From Diplolepis rosae (lineage: Eukaryota; Arthropoda; Insecta; Hymenoptera; Diplolepididae), in assembly GCA_030998225.1 (NCBI GenBank), contig JAPYXD010000680.1, positions 13,702,001 through 13,766,000 on the forward strand: DNA of 64,000 bases. Direction: 5' to 3'. Positions 36,075 through 48,329 of the stretch are shown piece by piece. Made by a program: the position numbers and the translations under genes. How positions within the stretch are numbered: position 1 is the first letter of the stretch; each line of letters starts with the position of its first letter. The notes beneath the pieces were generated by a model. It had not been told where the DNA came from. It did not search any database and was given only the letters and a program-made list of their open reading frames with translations.

Positions 36075-36277
36075 CTGTTTTGCAGGTTTGTTTTTCCTTT
36101 CTAGGACAGGACTTTCAAAAGGAACTGGACGGAATTCCTTTCGTTCAGGAACAGGACTTGGACCAGCACTAGATGGGGTCCAAACTGGAGGGATTCCAGA
36201 ATCTCTTTCGTCCTTATCACGATTCGAACTTGGCTGCTTTGGCGGCGGTGGAGGTTCGCTTCCCGGTGACCAGACAC
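36075..36277 (-). CDS. CAP: CAP homologue, proline-rich exon (VWSPGSEPPPPPK)
   Basis: The acceptor is gattcatag|GTGTCT and the donor is AAACAG|GTATAAT. It starts in phase 1 and ends in phase 0 (203 nt). The protein begins VWSPGSEPPPPPKQ, continues through GIPPVWTPSSAGPSPVPERK and ends KNKPAKQ. Proline runs of this type are candidate SH3 ligands, in keeping with a scaffold. It joins upstream to either 41581-41628 or 61479 (both phase 1) and downstream to 34523-34721 in phase 0. Confidence 0.92.
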
Positions 36278-36726
36278 CTATGAATCATTGAAAAAGATCA
36301 AATTATAATTAACTTGAAATTTAATCATCCTTTCATTTTACTTCACATCGAAGCAGATTTACATTTAGTAAGCGTTTGATAATTGAATTATCCACTCCAT
36401 GCTTAAAAATGAACATTTTACCTTCATTGAATTCTCACTTGGATAGATTTTCAGAAAACTAATTCTTAAGAAAAAGCAAAAAATTAGTAAAAATGAGGGA
36501 GTTGTGCCAAAAACCTTTATTGGCGACAATTTAAATCATTTTGAATGGTAACTGCGTTTCGACGGCGTCAAGTATCAAAATAATATATCAAAGTACATAA
36601 ATAACTTGGATACATTATAGTGAAAATAAAATAACAAAATTTGGAAAACTGAGTCCTAATTTTTTTTAAACGTTAATATTGTCACGCCACTCTTTATTCA
36701 AATTACCTAAATTTAATTAAGAAATA

Positions 36727-36921
36727 TACTCTCTAAATTTGAATCAGTCAAAATCTACTGATTATCAGTGAAATTTGACTGATTCAAATAGCTAAAAAGA
36801 GGTTACTGTAAATCAATCAAATTTCACTGAGTATTTCAGTGAAAATTGACTGATTTGACAGTAAAAAATATTTTTTCCACTGATGAATCAGTGAAAATTT
36901 GACTGATTCAGATTTAGAGTA
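36727..36921. mobile_element. CAGTGAATCAGT-family element, copy c
   Basis: It starts TACTCTCTAAATTTGAATCA and ends TTCAGATTTAGAGTA, two bases short of the perfect end. The inner ATAGCTAAAAAGAGGTTACT is present. Confidence 0.9.
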
Positions 36922-38132
36922 TGTTTCATGCTATCTTTGACTGATATAATTAATATGAATATATTCACTGAATCTTTAGTCATTTATTTACCAGAAATAT
37001 ATGAAGTTCTGTTAACGTGGATGAGTTTAGTCACGTTCAAGCAGAAACTAGTCAATTACTACTTATTTTTAAACAAAAAAGGAAGTTGTTGAATTTACTG
37101 ATTTACCAGTAATATATGATTAATTTCATCAGTAGAATAATCATATTGTGCAAGTAATAGAATAAAAAAATAGTTATGCCTTTTAATAATAGCGTAATTA
37201 GATTCTTTCTACTGTTTTGATAAAAGCGGAAACCAGGAACACGTGGATTTATAAAAGGTGGGCCAAAATACTCATTTGAAATGAGAGGGCGTCTCTAATC
37301 TTGGCTCGGGAAGGCGTATTACATAAAGAAGTGTTCTTTCCTGGCCAGTTCTGCAATTATCTGAAACTTAGTAGCCAGCAAATAAATTTGTCGACGCACT
37401 GACAAATCAAGACCTCACCTTTGAAATTTTCTACAAGAAGCCGAGTAGTTTCTTATATTCTATGAAAACTCAAGTCTGAAGAATTGTTTTTTATTATGCG
37501 CGTAAAATTAAAAAATTGCATTGAATGAAATTTATTATATTTGATACATTATATAGTTACAGTTTAAAAATGTACTAATAGATCATATTTTCCACCTGAA
37601 AAATTAATATTATTATATACGTTGTTTTTCTAACAGATTACATTTAGTTCCTTTTATATTTTATATTTAATATACCTTCAATATTTTTATTTTTTGAGTG
37701 TAGACCTTCCATATATTTTTTTTTATGTTTAGTACCTTTATTTAGAAAGGTTTTGGGATTTTTTGAAAATTCCAGCACCTTTATGTATTTTTAAAATAAA
37801 AATTTGAGTCTTTTGGGCATTTTTTGGACATTTTTTGACTTTGAATAAAGTTTTGATTTTTAACCAATTGTCATGATTCCTTCTTTATTTTGTTCCTCAC
37901 AATCTGCAGCAACTTTTCGGTTATGAAAAATAAGGTAACATGACTGTAAAAAGTTACAAATAAAATAAAATGAAAAAATAAATAAAAATATCCCAAAATA
38001 TTAGAAAAAAAATTTTTGTAGTTATTTTTAGATAGAGTGCTTTCCATACCCAAAAATGTTGATAGTATAACAAAGAATAAGTGGTGAAAATTTCGAAGGC
38101 CTGTGTTTAATACTTTAGATTTTATTCAAACA

Positions 38133-38406
38133 TACTCTCTCAATTTGAATCAGTCAAAATCTACTGATTATCAGTGAAATTTGACTGATTCAAATAGCTA
38201 AAAAGAGGTTACTGTAAATCAGTCAAATTTCACTGATTAATTCAGTGAAAATTGACTGATTTGACAGTGAAAAACATTTTTCACTGATGAATCAGTGAAA
38301 ATTAACTGATTTAACAGTGAAAAATATGTTTTCACTGATGAATCAGTGAAAAGGAAAATCACTGATTCAATCAGTGAAAATTTGACTGATTCAGATTTAG
38401 AGAGTA
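38133..38406. mobile_element. CAGTGAATCAGT-family element, copy d (long form)
   Basis: The ends are TACTCTCTCAATTTGAATCA and TGATTCAGATTTAGAGAGTA. It has one more CACTGATGAATCAGTG unit than copy c, so the number of internal units varies between copies. Confidence 0.92.
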
Positions 38407-39348
38407 TGTTGCAACAAACACGGAAAATCACAATTTGCGGAAAACGGAGTTTAAAGTAAAGTTTTGTAGTGAGGCCTTAATACACTTAGAGACAAGCAGC
38501 TAACATTGTGTTACCAAATCATATATGTATATATATAAAGGCAATATATATATTGTGTTTTTGTAGATATACCTGTTATATACTATTTTCCATATAATTC
38601 AGAGATATTAGTAAATAAATAAACAAACTATTTTGTGTAAAAAGCTAATGTTCACTAAAAACGCGTTATTCATAAATCGTAGTAACTTGTAATTTTATTT
38701 ATTTTTCCAAGAAAAAAAAATGAAATTGCAATGAGAATTTACACACATACTTAGAAAAATATAGAGAATAAAAAAATATCATTTTTGGAAAATGTAAAAA
38801 AATTAAAAATATACAAATTAAATGTTGCGGATCCTTTTAAAGCAAACACTTATTATTTCTCAACTGTTTGTACTGAAATATGATAATATCAATGAAAAAG
38901 GAGCAATAATTTTCTATTTAAATGCTAAAAATTGTGTATACAGTAAAAATGGTTAAAATTGTAATTTTTTCCAGTCTTAAATAAAAATATAGAAAATAGG
39001 AAACATCTATTCCTCTCACTCCCACGTTTTGTGAAGAAGAGGAGAGATATTTCTTAAAGTGTACTATAATTTCATGTCAAAATTCATGAAAATACGATAA
39101 TTTTGCATAAACCATTCCATAGTATTTTTCGAGTAACTGGCAATACTGCCTGATTCTCTTTTATTTTTAATAACTACATAACCTATATAACAGTGGCGTC
39201 GCCTGCTAAACAAACATTCAAAGTAGCATTTCTTATTCACTTCTAAAAAAAATCTTGGATTTTTATATCTTTTATGTTTATATGTTTAAGAAAATATATT
39301 GCTATTGAGTATATTGAACAACCTTAATAAATAAAATGTTTTATTTTT

Positions 39349-40000
39349 TTAAGGCAGTTCATCCACGAAAATTAGCCCTCAGGCAAAAATAGATAATGTT
39401 GCTTTAAAGAATATCAATATTATTATTGAAGGACTACTTTGAAAGAGAAAAGATTATTTTCCATGAAAAAAATTTGAAACACAAAAAAATAATTTTATCA
39501 ATAAATTTTATTTTTGCCCCAACTTTTTTTTTATCGCTTCTTACCAAATTTAAAAAAATTATGTGATTCTAATAAATCACAAATCATTTTTTCAGAGAAA
39601 AATCTCTAATTTTTGGAAATAAATTCTTTAATCTCTGAAACCATTAAAAAAAATTATCCATAACGAAATTTTTATAAACAAATTGCTGAATTTGATAATA
39701 ATTGATTCCTTTTCAAAAATTGGAAACGGTAAAGTTGTAGAGAATCTTTTCCTTGATAAAGTGATTCGTAATTTATTAGAATCGTATAATTTTTTAAAAT
39801 TTGATAAGAAGCAATAAGAAAAAAAGTTGGGGCAAAAATAAAATTTATTAATAAAATTATTTTTTGGTGTTTCAAATTTTTTTCATGGAAAATAATCTTT
39901 TCTCTTTCAAAATAGCCCTTCTGCAATAATATTGCTATTCTTGAAAGCAAAATTATCTATTTTTGCCTGAGGTTCAATTTTCGTGGATCAACTACCTTAA
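39349..40000. mobile_element. TTAAGGTAGT fold-back element, copy 5
   Basis: TTAAGGCAGTTCATCCACGA at the left is matched by TCGTGGATCAACTACCTTAA at the right. The arms meet near 39675. It resembles 24757-25428 closely over both arms. Confidence 0.9.
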
Positions 40001-41580
40001 TAGCTTACTGTGAACGGTGATTATTTAAATCATAATCATAATTAGGTCACTAATTAGTTTGTACAGTCAATATTTAGAAAAAAGTTGGAAATGTTTTTCT
40101 ACGTGGTTTTAACATAGCATGTGACGATGAGCTTAAAGAAATGAGAACGAGTCAAACAAACAAACTAGACTTTATTTTGAGAGATAAAACTGCTGAATTT
40201 TTATTTCAGTTCTCCCACAGTCATAAACAAAACACACATTAGTTATTCTCATACTCAATTTTCAAATCAATTCAAGTTACTCTATTACAAATCCATTCTA
40301 AACTTCTGCAAGTTCACATTTATTTTAAAAATATTTCAAAAGTTTGTCATAAAATAGAATCATGGATTATCGTAAATTAAATATTTTATGTAGAAGAATG
40401 ATTTCTCAATTAGAATTCATAAATTATAACCGGCTTAAAATATTTTCAGCAAGAGGAGTTTAGTAACCTTACTCAAACATTGACTAATATTTTTTTTCTT
40501 GGAGAGTAAATAAAATTGCAAAAGATAGTTGACTTTAATATATATATATATATATATAAGTATCAACTACACGTGCTTCTCTTGCGAAAACAGGAAATCA
40601 TGAGTGTCCCATTTCGAGATATGTGTAAATTTAGCGCATAGTAAAACATATTTGACAGACGCATAATTGCAACTGGTCAGGACGCAAACATTTCTCAACA
40701 ATATAGCAGAGTTTGCTAAAGCGAAAATCTTGCACGTGACACAATTCATATTTTCGGCAATCATAATGCTTAATGGGCAATTAATTTTGAGGTATTTCAA
40801 TCATTCCTTCAAGTCTATATTGACCTAAATGAACGCAAAATTTAAGTGTCACATTCCATTAACTTCAAATTGAAAATGAGACACATCACGACGCGGAGAT
40901 TAAAATATATAATTATTCGAATTATTCCGTCGGAATCTACTCATCAATTGAAAACTAATTTCAAATTTAGATTCATACGAAGTATAGATTTTAAATTAAA
41001 TTTTTATTTTTATACAAATCAAGATAAAGGATTTTATTTTAACCCGTTAATTAGTCAAATTATCACTAGAAATAACTAATTATCAATCAGGATTGACTGT
41101 AATCTTGTTCGGATTTCGAACAATTCTGCATGCAAAAAGTTACTGACATTTTAGTATAAATAATAATTAACGGGAAATTTTATTCTTAATAAAGGGCAGG
41201 ATTAATTTGCAAAAACTGACACAATCATGCTCATTATTATTATTTTCGATAATATTAGTAGAAACAAACATTTTTCAATAATCTAACATAAGTCATTTTC
41301 TTGAGAAAAATGTTTTCAATTACATAATACATCAAATAAATATGAAACAAAATATTGCGTAATTTTATTAGCTGAAGATACCTTTTTAATGTATTTTGAT
41401 ATCAGAGAAGAATTTAGCAATAAATTTGTAATTAAATTGAAAAAAGCATTTCTCTCATTTTATGGTACAGTTTCAATCAGCCACTGAATTCAAAATTGAG
41501 TAAACGAGAGGAGATTATAAAGTTTTTTTAGCTGATACAATATTGCAAAAAAAAAAACAAGGATTTCACACACGATTTAC
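40001..41580. other. CAP intron, AT-rich
   Basis: No gene or element is recognised. The 77-residue frames at 40567-40800 and 40846-41079 lack splice sites and known motifs. Confidence 0.55.
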
Positions 41581-41628
41581 CTGGCCTCGCCGATGAAGCT
41601 TTGAACGTCGGAGCAAACATGACGCTTT
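41581..41628 (-). CDS. CAP: CAP homologue, 48-nt phase 1-1 exon with internal ATG
   Basis: The acceptor is gcatttccag|AAAGCG and the donor is GGCCAG|GTAAAT. The exon is 2+45+1 nt, so it can be skipped without a frame change. Joined to the N-terminal exon it reads E-SVMFAPTFKASSARP-G, then runs into VWSPGSEPPPPPK of the next exon. Its internal ATG (MFAPTFK) is in the same frame, so the exon can serve either as a cassette in the long form or as the translation start of a shorter form made from a promoter inside the 20-kb intron. Confidence 0.85.
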
Positions 41629-42424
41629 CTGGAAATGCATCAAACAGAAAATTTTAAACAGTTACCCTCGCTGGCTTGAATCTTTCGAATTATAAATAGA
41701 AATAAATAATGCATCAGCATAAAATAACATAAAATTCTGTAAAAGTGTAAGAGAATTCTTGTATTAAAAATTAAAAAAATAAAATTCTGTTACTTTTATA
41801 ATCTTAGAATTTCATGAATTTTAAATGATTTACAAACAATATTAGTAAACATAATTATTATCTCGCGCCGTTGAAGAGTCTTTAATCGAATTTCTTGTGA
41901 TATATGATCGAATTAACAAATTTCAGTAAATTTTGTTGTATTTTTTTGTTATAAAACATAACCTTCAATCACTCTCAGCTAAGACATTCAAATTCAAATA
42001 TTTTTGAATGTAAGCCATGTTACTATTCGAAAATGACACTTTCAAAAATATGGAAAATGAGTGATTTAACTAATAAGTCATGAAACATTATTATAGTAGA
42101 TCTTGTTCAAATGATTTCAGATTAGAATATCAAGTTCGTCTAAGTGTTTAAAATTTCCCTTATAATTTTGTAAATTCAAATTCTCGTGGTTTCCGACAAT
42201 GGCATTTTAACGTTAATTGCCGAACTAATATCTTATTCAAATGTCAAGATAAATATGATTCTTACCGAGTTTGATTAAAAAAAAAAAATGTCTGAGAAAA
42301 CATGCTGCGGAAAGGTCAAATGTTGCTAACATTTATTTTAAGAGATAAATTCAGATTCTTTTTCTCATCAAAATTTCATTATTGACCTGATTATTGAATT
42401 TTTATAGAGAAAAAAGAAGCTTTC

Positions 42425-42700
42425 TACTCTCTAAATCTGAATCAGTCAAATTTTCACTGATTGAATCAGTGATTTGCCTTTTCACTGCTTCATCAGCGAA
42501 AACAATATTTTTACTATTAAATCAGTTATTTTTCACTGTTAAATTAGTGAAAACAATATTTTCCACTGTTAAATCAGTTAATTTTCACTGAAGTAATCAG
42601 TGAAATTTGACTGATTCGCAGTAACCTCTTTTTAGCTATTTGAATCAGTCAAATTTCACTGATAATCAATAGATTTTGACTGATTCAGATTTAGAGAGTA
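42425..42700. mobile_element. CAGTGAATCAGT-family element, copy e (opposite orientation)
   Basis: The ends are TACTCTCTAAATCTGAATCA and TGATTCAGATTTAGAGAGTA, perfect inverted repeats. The inner core is in the inverse order to copies c and d. Confidence 0.93.
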
Positions 42701-43278
42701 TATGTAGAGATATGAAAGTTAAGTTTTTGTTTATAAAACCGTTTCTAATAATCTCAAATCTAAGTAGTTAACATATATTCTGAATAGATATAATGGATAA
42801 GTTGATTTCAACATGATTAAGTAGAACTTTCTTTAAATTAATTAAAATTAAATTAATCGTTTATATTTTGTAAATAAATTTGAATTTGAAATCACATTAC
42901 CAGTTTATTTGCTTACTCAATAAAAACTTAAGGAATTCGCTTCTTTATGTTTCTTAAAAATCTAACATTGATAATTTCTTCAAAAATATCTCTTCAATTA
43001 CTTTCAAAATGCAGTCTCTGAGATTTTGTATAGAAAATTCTGAATTTGGTCCACTGCACTGAGAGACACGGCCCTTCAGTAGTTACGTACTAAATTTTGT
43101 AGGACTTGTCAAATTCTAACGTAATTACAAATTTCTAAAAAATAACAATTGTTTTTGTTTCCCACAGAGCTAGAACGTTCTAAAAATTATTTTTTATAAC
43201 AAAATTATTGATAAGCTGTTTCGTAAAGTGGTAAATTTGCAAAATGATATATTTTATATATATGTTCAATCCGATAAT

Positions 43279-44040
43279 TACACTGTTAGAAATATTCGGA
43301 AATTTACAAAATTTTTATCTTACAAAGGTAAAGTAAAATTTGACGATGTTTATGATGTTTTTGAGCAAGAGTATCTTAAAATTGCGAAAAATGTACTGAA
43401 TTTTCTGAAATTTTTCTTTATATTATGAAACCCAACTGAATTTTCATAAAATGTATCTTAAAATTACCATACGGAGATTTTTTGCAGTGAAATACTGAAT
43501 GTTAGATGAACTATATTATAATTTACTATAGATTGTATCGAACTTTACTATATAACCTATACTAAAGTTTCATAACATTTTTCCAATCTTTACTATTTTG
43601 ACTGCGAAATATTTCCAGTTCGCTAGGAATAATTACCATTGCACCTCGATTTTCCCTAGATTCATAATATTTTTTAGAATTATCATTATTAAAAAAACAT
43701 ATATTGCTATACAAAGTTTCTCTGTGCAAAGTGCAACAGAATTTTAATAAAATTTATCATAAAGTTACGAAACTCTTACAAAATTTTCAGTTACATGTAA
43801 CTCCATAAAATTTCAGTTATCCAAAACGTAAAATTATTCCTGTTACAAGTTTCAGAATTTCCAGATACAAGTATTAGAATATTCATCACTTTGTAAATGA
43901 AAATTAAAATATTTTTTTCTTGAATTTACTAAAAAGTAACTGAATTTTCTGAAACTGTATTTTAATTTTACGAAACTGTAACTGATTAAAACTCCAGTCA
44001 CGTTTTTTGGGAAATTAGGGTAGAAATTTCTAACAGTGTA
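43279..44040. mobile_element. 762-bp element with TACACTGTTAGAAAT ends
   Basis: TACACTGTTAGAAATATTCG at the left and AGAAATTTCTAACAGTGTA at the right. The interior repeats TTACAAAATTTTCAG and CGTAAAATT words in both orientations. The 66- and 79-residue frames inside and at the edge have no recognisable motif. Confidence 0.8.
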
Positions 44041-44883
44041 CATATCAGTAAAAAAGTCACTTTTTTGGATGAAAATAAGGTTTAAATACAAGTTCCCTTT
44101 TGATAACCCTTTCTATTTACTTTATAATTCTTAAAAATAATTTTTGGAATTCAGAAAACATCTTTCTAAAATATTAGGAAACTTAAAAAAAGACAATAAA
44201 GCACATCTATAAACTTCTGTTTAGTAAACATTTCGAAAACAATTGGAAAACTTATCGATAATTGCACTTGACTCTAAAATTGTTTGAAAAATTTTCACTC
44301 AACCAATAGACGTTCATTATCATTTTCTGTTGTATTCATAAAATTTTCAGGAAGATATTTTGTAAAGTAAAAAAGTTCTTACACGAAATTTTACAGAAAT
44401 TAAGTCACATGGTCTGGTAGATCCACAGTCTTAATAAATCATAATTAGCATGTCTTTCCGTAGATTAGATCTCTTCAAAAAAGAAAAATATTCCATAGAA
44501 GGATAAAGTTTATTGACTTTTCACGACTAAGACAAAATTCACAGACTTTTTGCAGTGAAGAAGGCAGTCTTTGCGGTTCATTAATATAGAAGCACGTCTG
44601 ATGAGAGTCTGAGGTCCTCAGAATGACTAGAAAAATAAGAAGCTGACAGGAAAGAAAGACAAGTGGAACGAGAGTCAGAGGTTAAGAAAAAAATTCCTAC
44701 CTACACATCATTGATATTTCTCTATTAAATGGTCTTACGTTTAAAATATCCAGTAATTGCGAAAAATGCAATCGCAATTCCACATCTATTTGTCATTTAA
44801 CACATTAGCAACGAGAATTTATATTCTACATATACTTTCAAATTCAACCTTTTATATTCATGCTGTTGAATAAAAAATCTGAA

Positions 44884-44904
44884 AGAGAGAGAGAGAGAGA
44901 GATG
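44884..44904. repeat. (GA)n microsatellite
   Basis: A run of about ten GA units. Confidence 0.9.
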
Positions 44905-45104
44905 ATTCATCGGTCTCTCAATATAAATAGATTTTTTTCAATAGGGCAGAGTTAAAAGTAACTAATTTCAAAGTTAAAATTATACACCGTAAAAACTATC
45001 CGAAATTAACAATTTTGTGTGTACAATTCCCTATTATTAGTAGGAAAACTTATTTTCCAATGTAACTCAAAATTTTTTTATTATTTAGGAAACATATTTT
45101 AAAG

Positions 45105-45635
45105 AGAATACCCAAGTGCGAAGTTAGATACGGCCCAACACTGGCCCAGCATCGCCAAAAATTTGCCAAGTATCGGTTGCCAATATTGTGCCGTTGCTGG
45201 AATGATAACTCCGGTATGCACTTGGTGACTAATTCTGGTCCAAACTCTGGCCGCCAACACTTGTTTTCAGCACAGCAACGGGCCAATGCTGTGCCGAATT
45301 CTGGTTTTCTCACTTCCAGAATGGTTTGCCGTGGTAAAAGTGACACATGGCGCAGTAATATGCCGTCTATGGGCCAGACTCTGGTTCTTCTAATTTCGGA
45401 ACTGAATGCCATAGTAAAAGTGAGAATCGATTTGGTATAGGGCCGATACTGGGCCAAGTTTCGGCTGAAGGTCGGTAAATTTAAACAGTCGACAAAGGCT
45501 GCCGTCGTCGTCCCAGCATTTGACCGATACAGACGGCAGCACTGGCCCAATAACAATAGCTGACTCTTGGCTGCCGAGATTGGGCCAATATTGTGCCGTA
45601 TTATCAGCTTCGGCAATTCGCACTTGGGTATTTCT
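45105..45635. mobile_element. 530-bp element with AGAATACCCAAGTGCGAA ends, built of GCCAATACTGG words
   Basis: Left AGAATACCCAAGTGCGAA and right TTCGCACTTGGGTATTTCT are inverted repeats. The interior repeats tggcccagt, gggccaatattgtgccg and ccgatact words in both orientations and is GC-rich compared with its flanks. A 188-residue frame on the minus strand is a by-product of this composition. Confidence 0.85.
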
Positions 45636-46204
45636 ATAGTAGATGGAAAAATTTTCTTATAAATTAAGAAACATTAAAATAGCAAAAACGAAACGTCCTG
45701 CTGTGAATTCTCAGTCGCCACGTCGTTTACGAAACGGTAACGTGAGCCGCTTACATAACGGAAACGGATGTAGAGCCCTTTTCTTTCATCATTTCATTTT
45801 TTAAAACTTCAACTTCCTTGCTTTTTCCCTTATGAGAAAATCAATGTTCAAAACTATTTCACCCTTGATTTGAAGAGCAAAAAGTTAGATGCTAAAACTC
45901 TTAAAGATATCGTCGTAAAAATAATATAATTAATTATCGTTTTCAATAGAGGAAACAAAATTGATTTTAAAATTATAGAAAAATTGATTTTTCAGATTAT
46001 TTGAATGAATCAAATCATCGTTGCTTCTTGATTTTAGTATAAAGTGGACAAAAGTTCCTGTCGTTCGACATCTAAGAATCTTTACAACCTGTTGAACGAA
46101 GTTGAATGAAATTTCAATGAGTATTCCTGATACTTTTTCGCATAATTGTCGAAAATTTTCAACACTCACTCTTTTCCACCATTTCCACTTTCACTTTTGT
46201 TGCA

Positions 46205-46450
46205 AAGTTATACTTTATTTTTTCTTCCCTGCCTTAACCAACGACACCTTAACTTTCGGACACTCGAAACTAGAGCATCACACTTCGAGCACGATGTGCG
46301 TGCGAACGGCGGCGTAGAACTGAGGCGTCGCGACGCCAAAAGCTACACGACGCCGTCTCCGTTTGAGTTAACGTCAACGTAAAGGGAAAGAAGACCAGGC
46401 AAACGTCATATCGTGCAATACTAGCAAGAATAGTACGCGACGTGTGTGCT
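46205..46450 (-). promoter_or_regulatory. Candidate alternative promoter and non-coding first exon for short CAP isoforms
   Basis: This CpG-rich block stands out sharply from AT-rich flanks. On the minus strand it carries an arthropod-type initiator match (CCTCAGTTC) inside a GC-rich leader, and possible donors (GTTG|GTTAAG) near 46240. It lies about 4.7 kb upstream of the 48-nt exon with an in-frame ATG (41581-41628), which would give a short isoform a start codon. Transcription is not shown by the sequence. Confidence 0.4.
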
Positions 46451-46866
46451 ACTCATAAATGGAATCTGTCGTCTTCTGTTTACTTAGAACGAATCTCAAA
46501 GAGATTTCTCCCGTGAAAAAGGAGGCTACGAGGAATTCTCTTGGAATTTCAGGATTTATTCCATGTAATATTAAAATCTCTCTTGAAGGAACATTCTCTG
46601 CTTTCTATATCCCAACTGTGGATTCAACATTTCAGGAATTTGAAAAATTTATAATAGTTTGAGATTTGTTGAGCTTGAAGTTTTCCTGCATCGAGGGAAA
46701 ATTTTAAAACACGTAGAAAGTTTAAATTTGTTTACTTCTCATGAGTAAAAGTAATGCATAACACTGGTCATCAAAATATGACTTATGTGTTCATGGAATG
46801 AGATTTTGTCAATTTTTTAATCGTTAATCTCCCTATCTTAAGAAAAAATAAAGATAGACATAATTT

Positions 46867-47068
46867 GTTGAGCTGGCTTCATTTATACACAATATTTTTT
46901 CTACAGAAAGTGTTTTTACAGTAAATATAAAGATCTGTTTTAATTGAAAACCAAAATCGGAAAAAATATTCCTAATTTTGGTTCCTGATTAAACTAAATC
47001 TTTGTATTTTTTGTAAAAAAACACTTTCTGTAGAAAAAATTTTGTGTATAAATGAAACCAACTCAATT
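46867..47068. repeat. Approx. 200-bp hairpin
   Basis: gagctggcttcatttataca, then tttctacagaaagtgttttt, are mirrored by aaaaacactttctgtagaaa and tataaatgaaaccaactc. The centre is near 46970. It is probably a small fold-back insertion. Confidence 0.75.
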
Positions 47069-47148
47069 TGTTTATGAAAGTGATTCTTCTTTCAAAAATG
47101 ATAATTTATGCCTCAAATTGTTATTTTTCCTTTATTTTGGATCTTAGT

Positions 47149-48224
47149 TACACTGGTTATCAAAATATGGCCCACTCTCTAAATCTGAAACAGATAAATT
47201 TTCACTGATTCATCAGTGAAAAAAGATTTTTCACTGTTAAATCAGTTAATTTTCACTGATTCATCAGTGAAAAAAATATTTTTCACTGTCAAATCAGTCA
47301 ATTTTCACTAAAATAATCAGTGAAATTTGGCTGATTTACAATAATCTCTTTTTAGCTATTTAAATCAGTCAAATTTCACTGATAATCAGTAGATTTTGAT
47401 TCATTCAAATTTAGAGAATATGTGTTCATGAAATGAGATATATCATTTCCAGAGTAGTTTTCTGTGCAAAATCCAAATCTAGCCTCTGTTTTTTTCAGCA
47501 CATCAGATTTTTGAGATTTTTTTAGTTAAATTTTTATTCGAAAAATCACAAATTGTATGATAAAAGGGTTTAAAAAAATTTTTAAATGGAAAGCAATACT
47601 TAATTTCGATTTGCTTTTTAACGCAGAATCCATTTATTGTTTCGTTTTTTAATATCTTATACAGTTCTTGAGATAATTAAAAAAACTAAAAAAAAAACAT
47701 GAAATAATGGCTTAACAAAAAACCTTATATATAACTGAATATTATTTATTTTTTAGTCAACTGCGTGTCATTCTCTACTTTTTGTAATGCAAAAATAATT
47801 TCAAAAAAGTTTATAGTTCTAGCTGTGACTGTTCGAAAGATAAAAAAGAAGAGAATGACACGCAGTTGACTTAAAAATAAATGATATTCAGTTAAATATA
47901 AGGTTTATTGTAAAACCTTTTTTTTTTGTATTTTTTTTTAGTTTTTTAAAATTATCTCAGGAACTGTATAATATATAAAAAAAACCAATGGATTCTGCGT
48001 TAAAAAACTCATCGAAATAATGTATTGCTTTTCGTTTAAAACATTTTTTACACCCTTATATCATACAATTTGTGATTTTTCGAATAAAAATTTAACTAAA
48101 AAAATCTCAAAAATCTGATGTGCTGAAAAAAACAGAGGCTAGATTTGTATTTTGCACAAAAAACTACTCTGGAAATGATATATCTCTTTTCATGAACTCA
48201 TTGGTCATATTTTGTTAATCAGTG
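47149..48224. mobile_element. Fold-back element with about 380-bp arms, carrying a nested insertion
   Basis: Starts TACACTGGTTATCAAAATAT; ends ATATTTTGTTAATCAGTG, inverted. The arms mirror each other (atatcatttccagagtagtt; gaggctagatttg; gagaatgacacgcagttgac) and meet near 47820. A CAGTGAATCAGT-family element lies in the left arm at 47174-47420. Confidence 0.88.
47174..47420. mobile_element. CAGTGAATCAGT-family element, copy f (nested)
   Basis: ACTCTCTAAATCTGAAACAG at the left and TTCAAATTTAGAGAATA at the right. It interrupts the left arm of the fold-back element 47149-48224. The uninterrupted sequence can be seen at 46761-46795 (tcaaaatatgac, then ttatgtgttcatg), placing the insertion at a TA. 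Confidence 0.88.
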
Positions 48225-48329
48225 AAAATTATCCTGATAAATGATTCGGATTGAATTATATTCAGCGCTACTTTGCACCGATTCAAGCCAATTAAAAAAA
48301 TGGTTTTTATTCTCAGAGAATACATATCA

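Noticed and set aside
45050..45616. 188-residue minus-strand ORF
   Set aside because: It lies entirely within an inverted-repeat element made of repeated GCC/TGG words; no domain, and the frame follows from the repeat composition.
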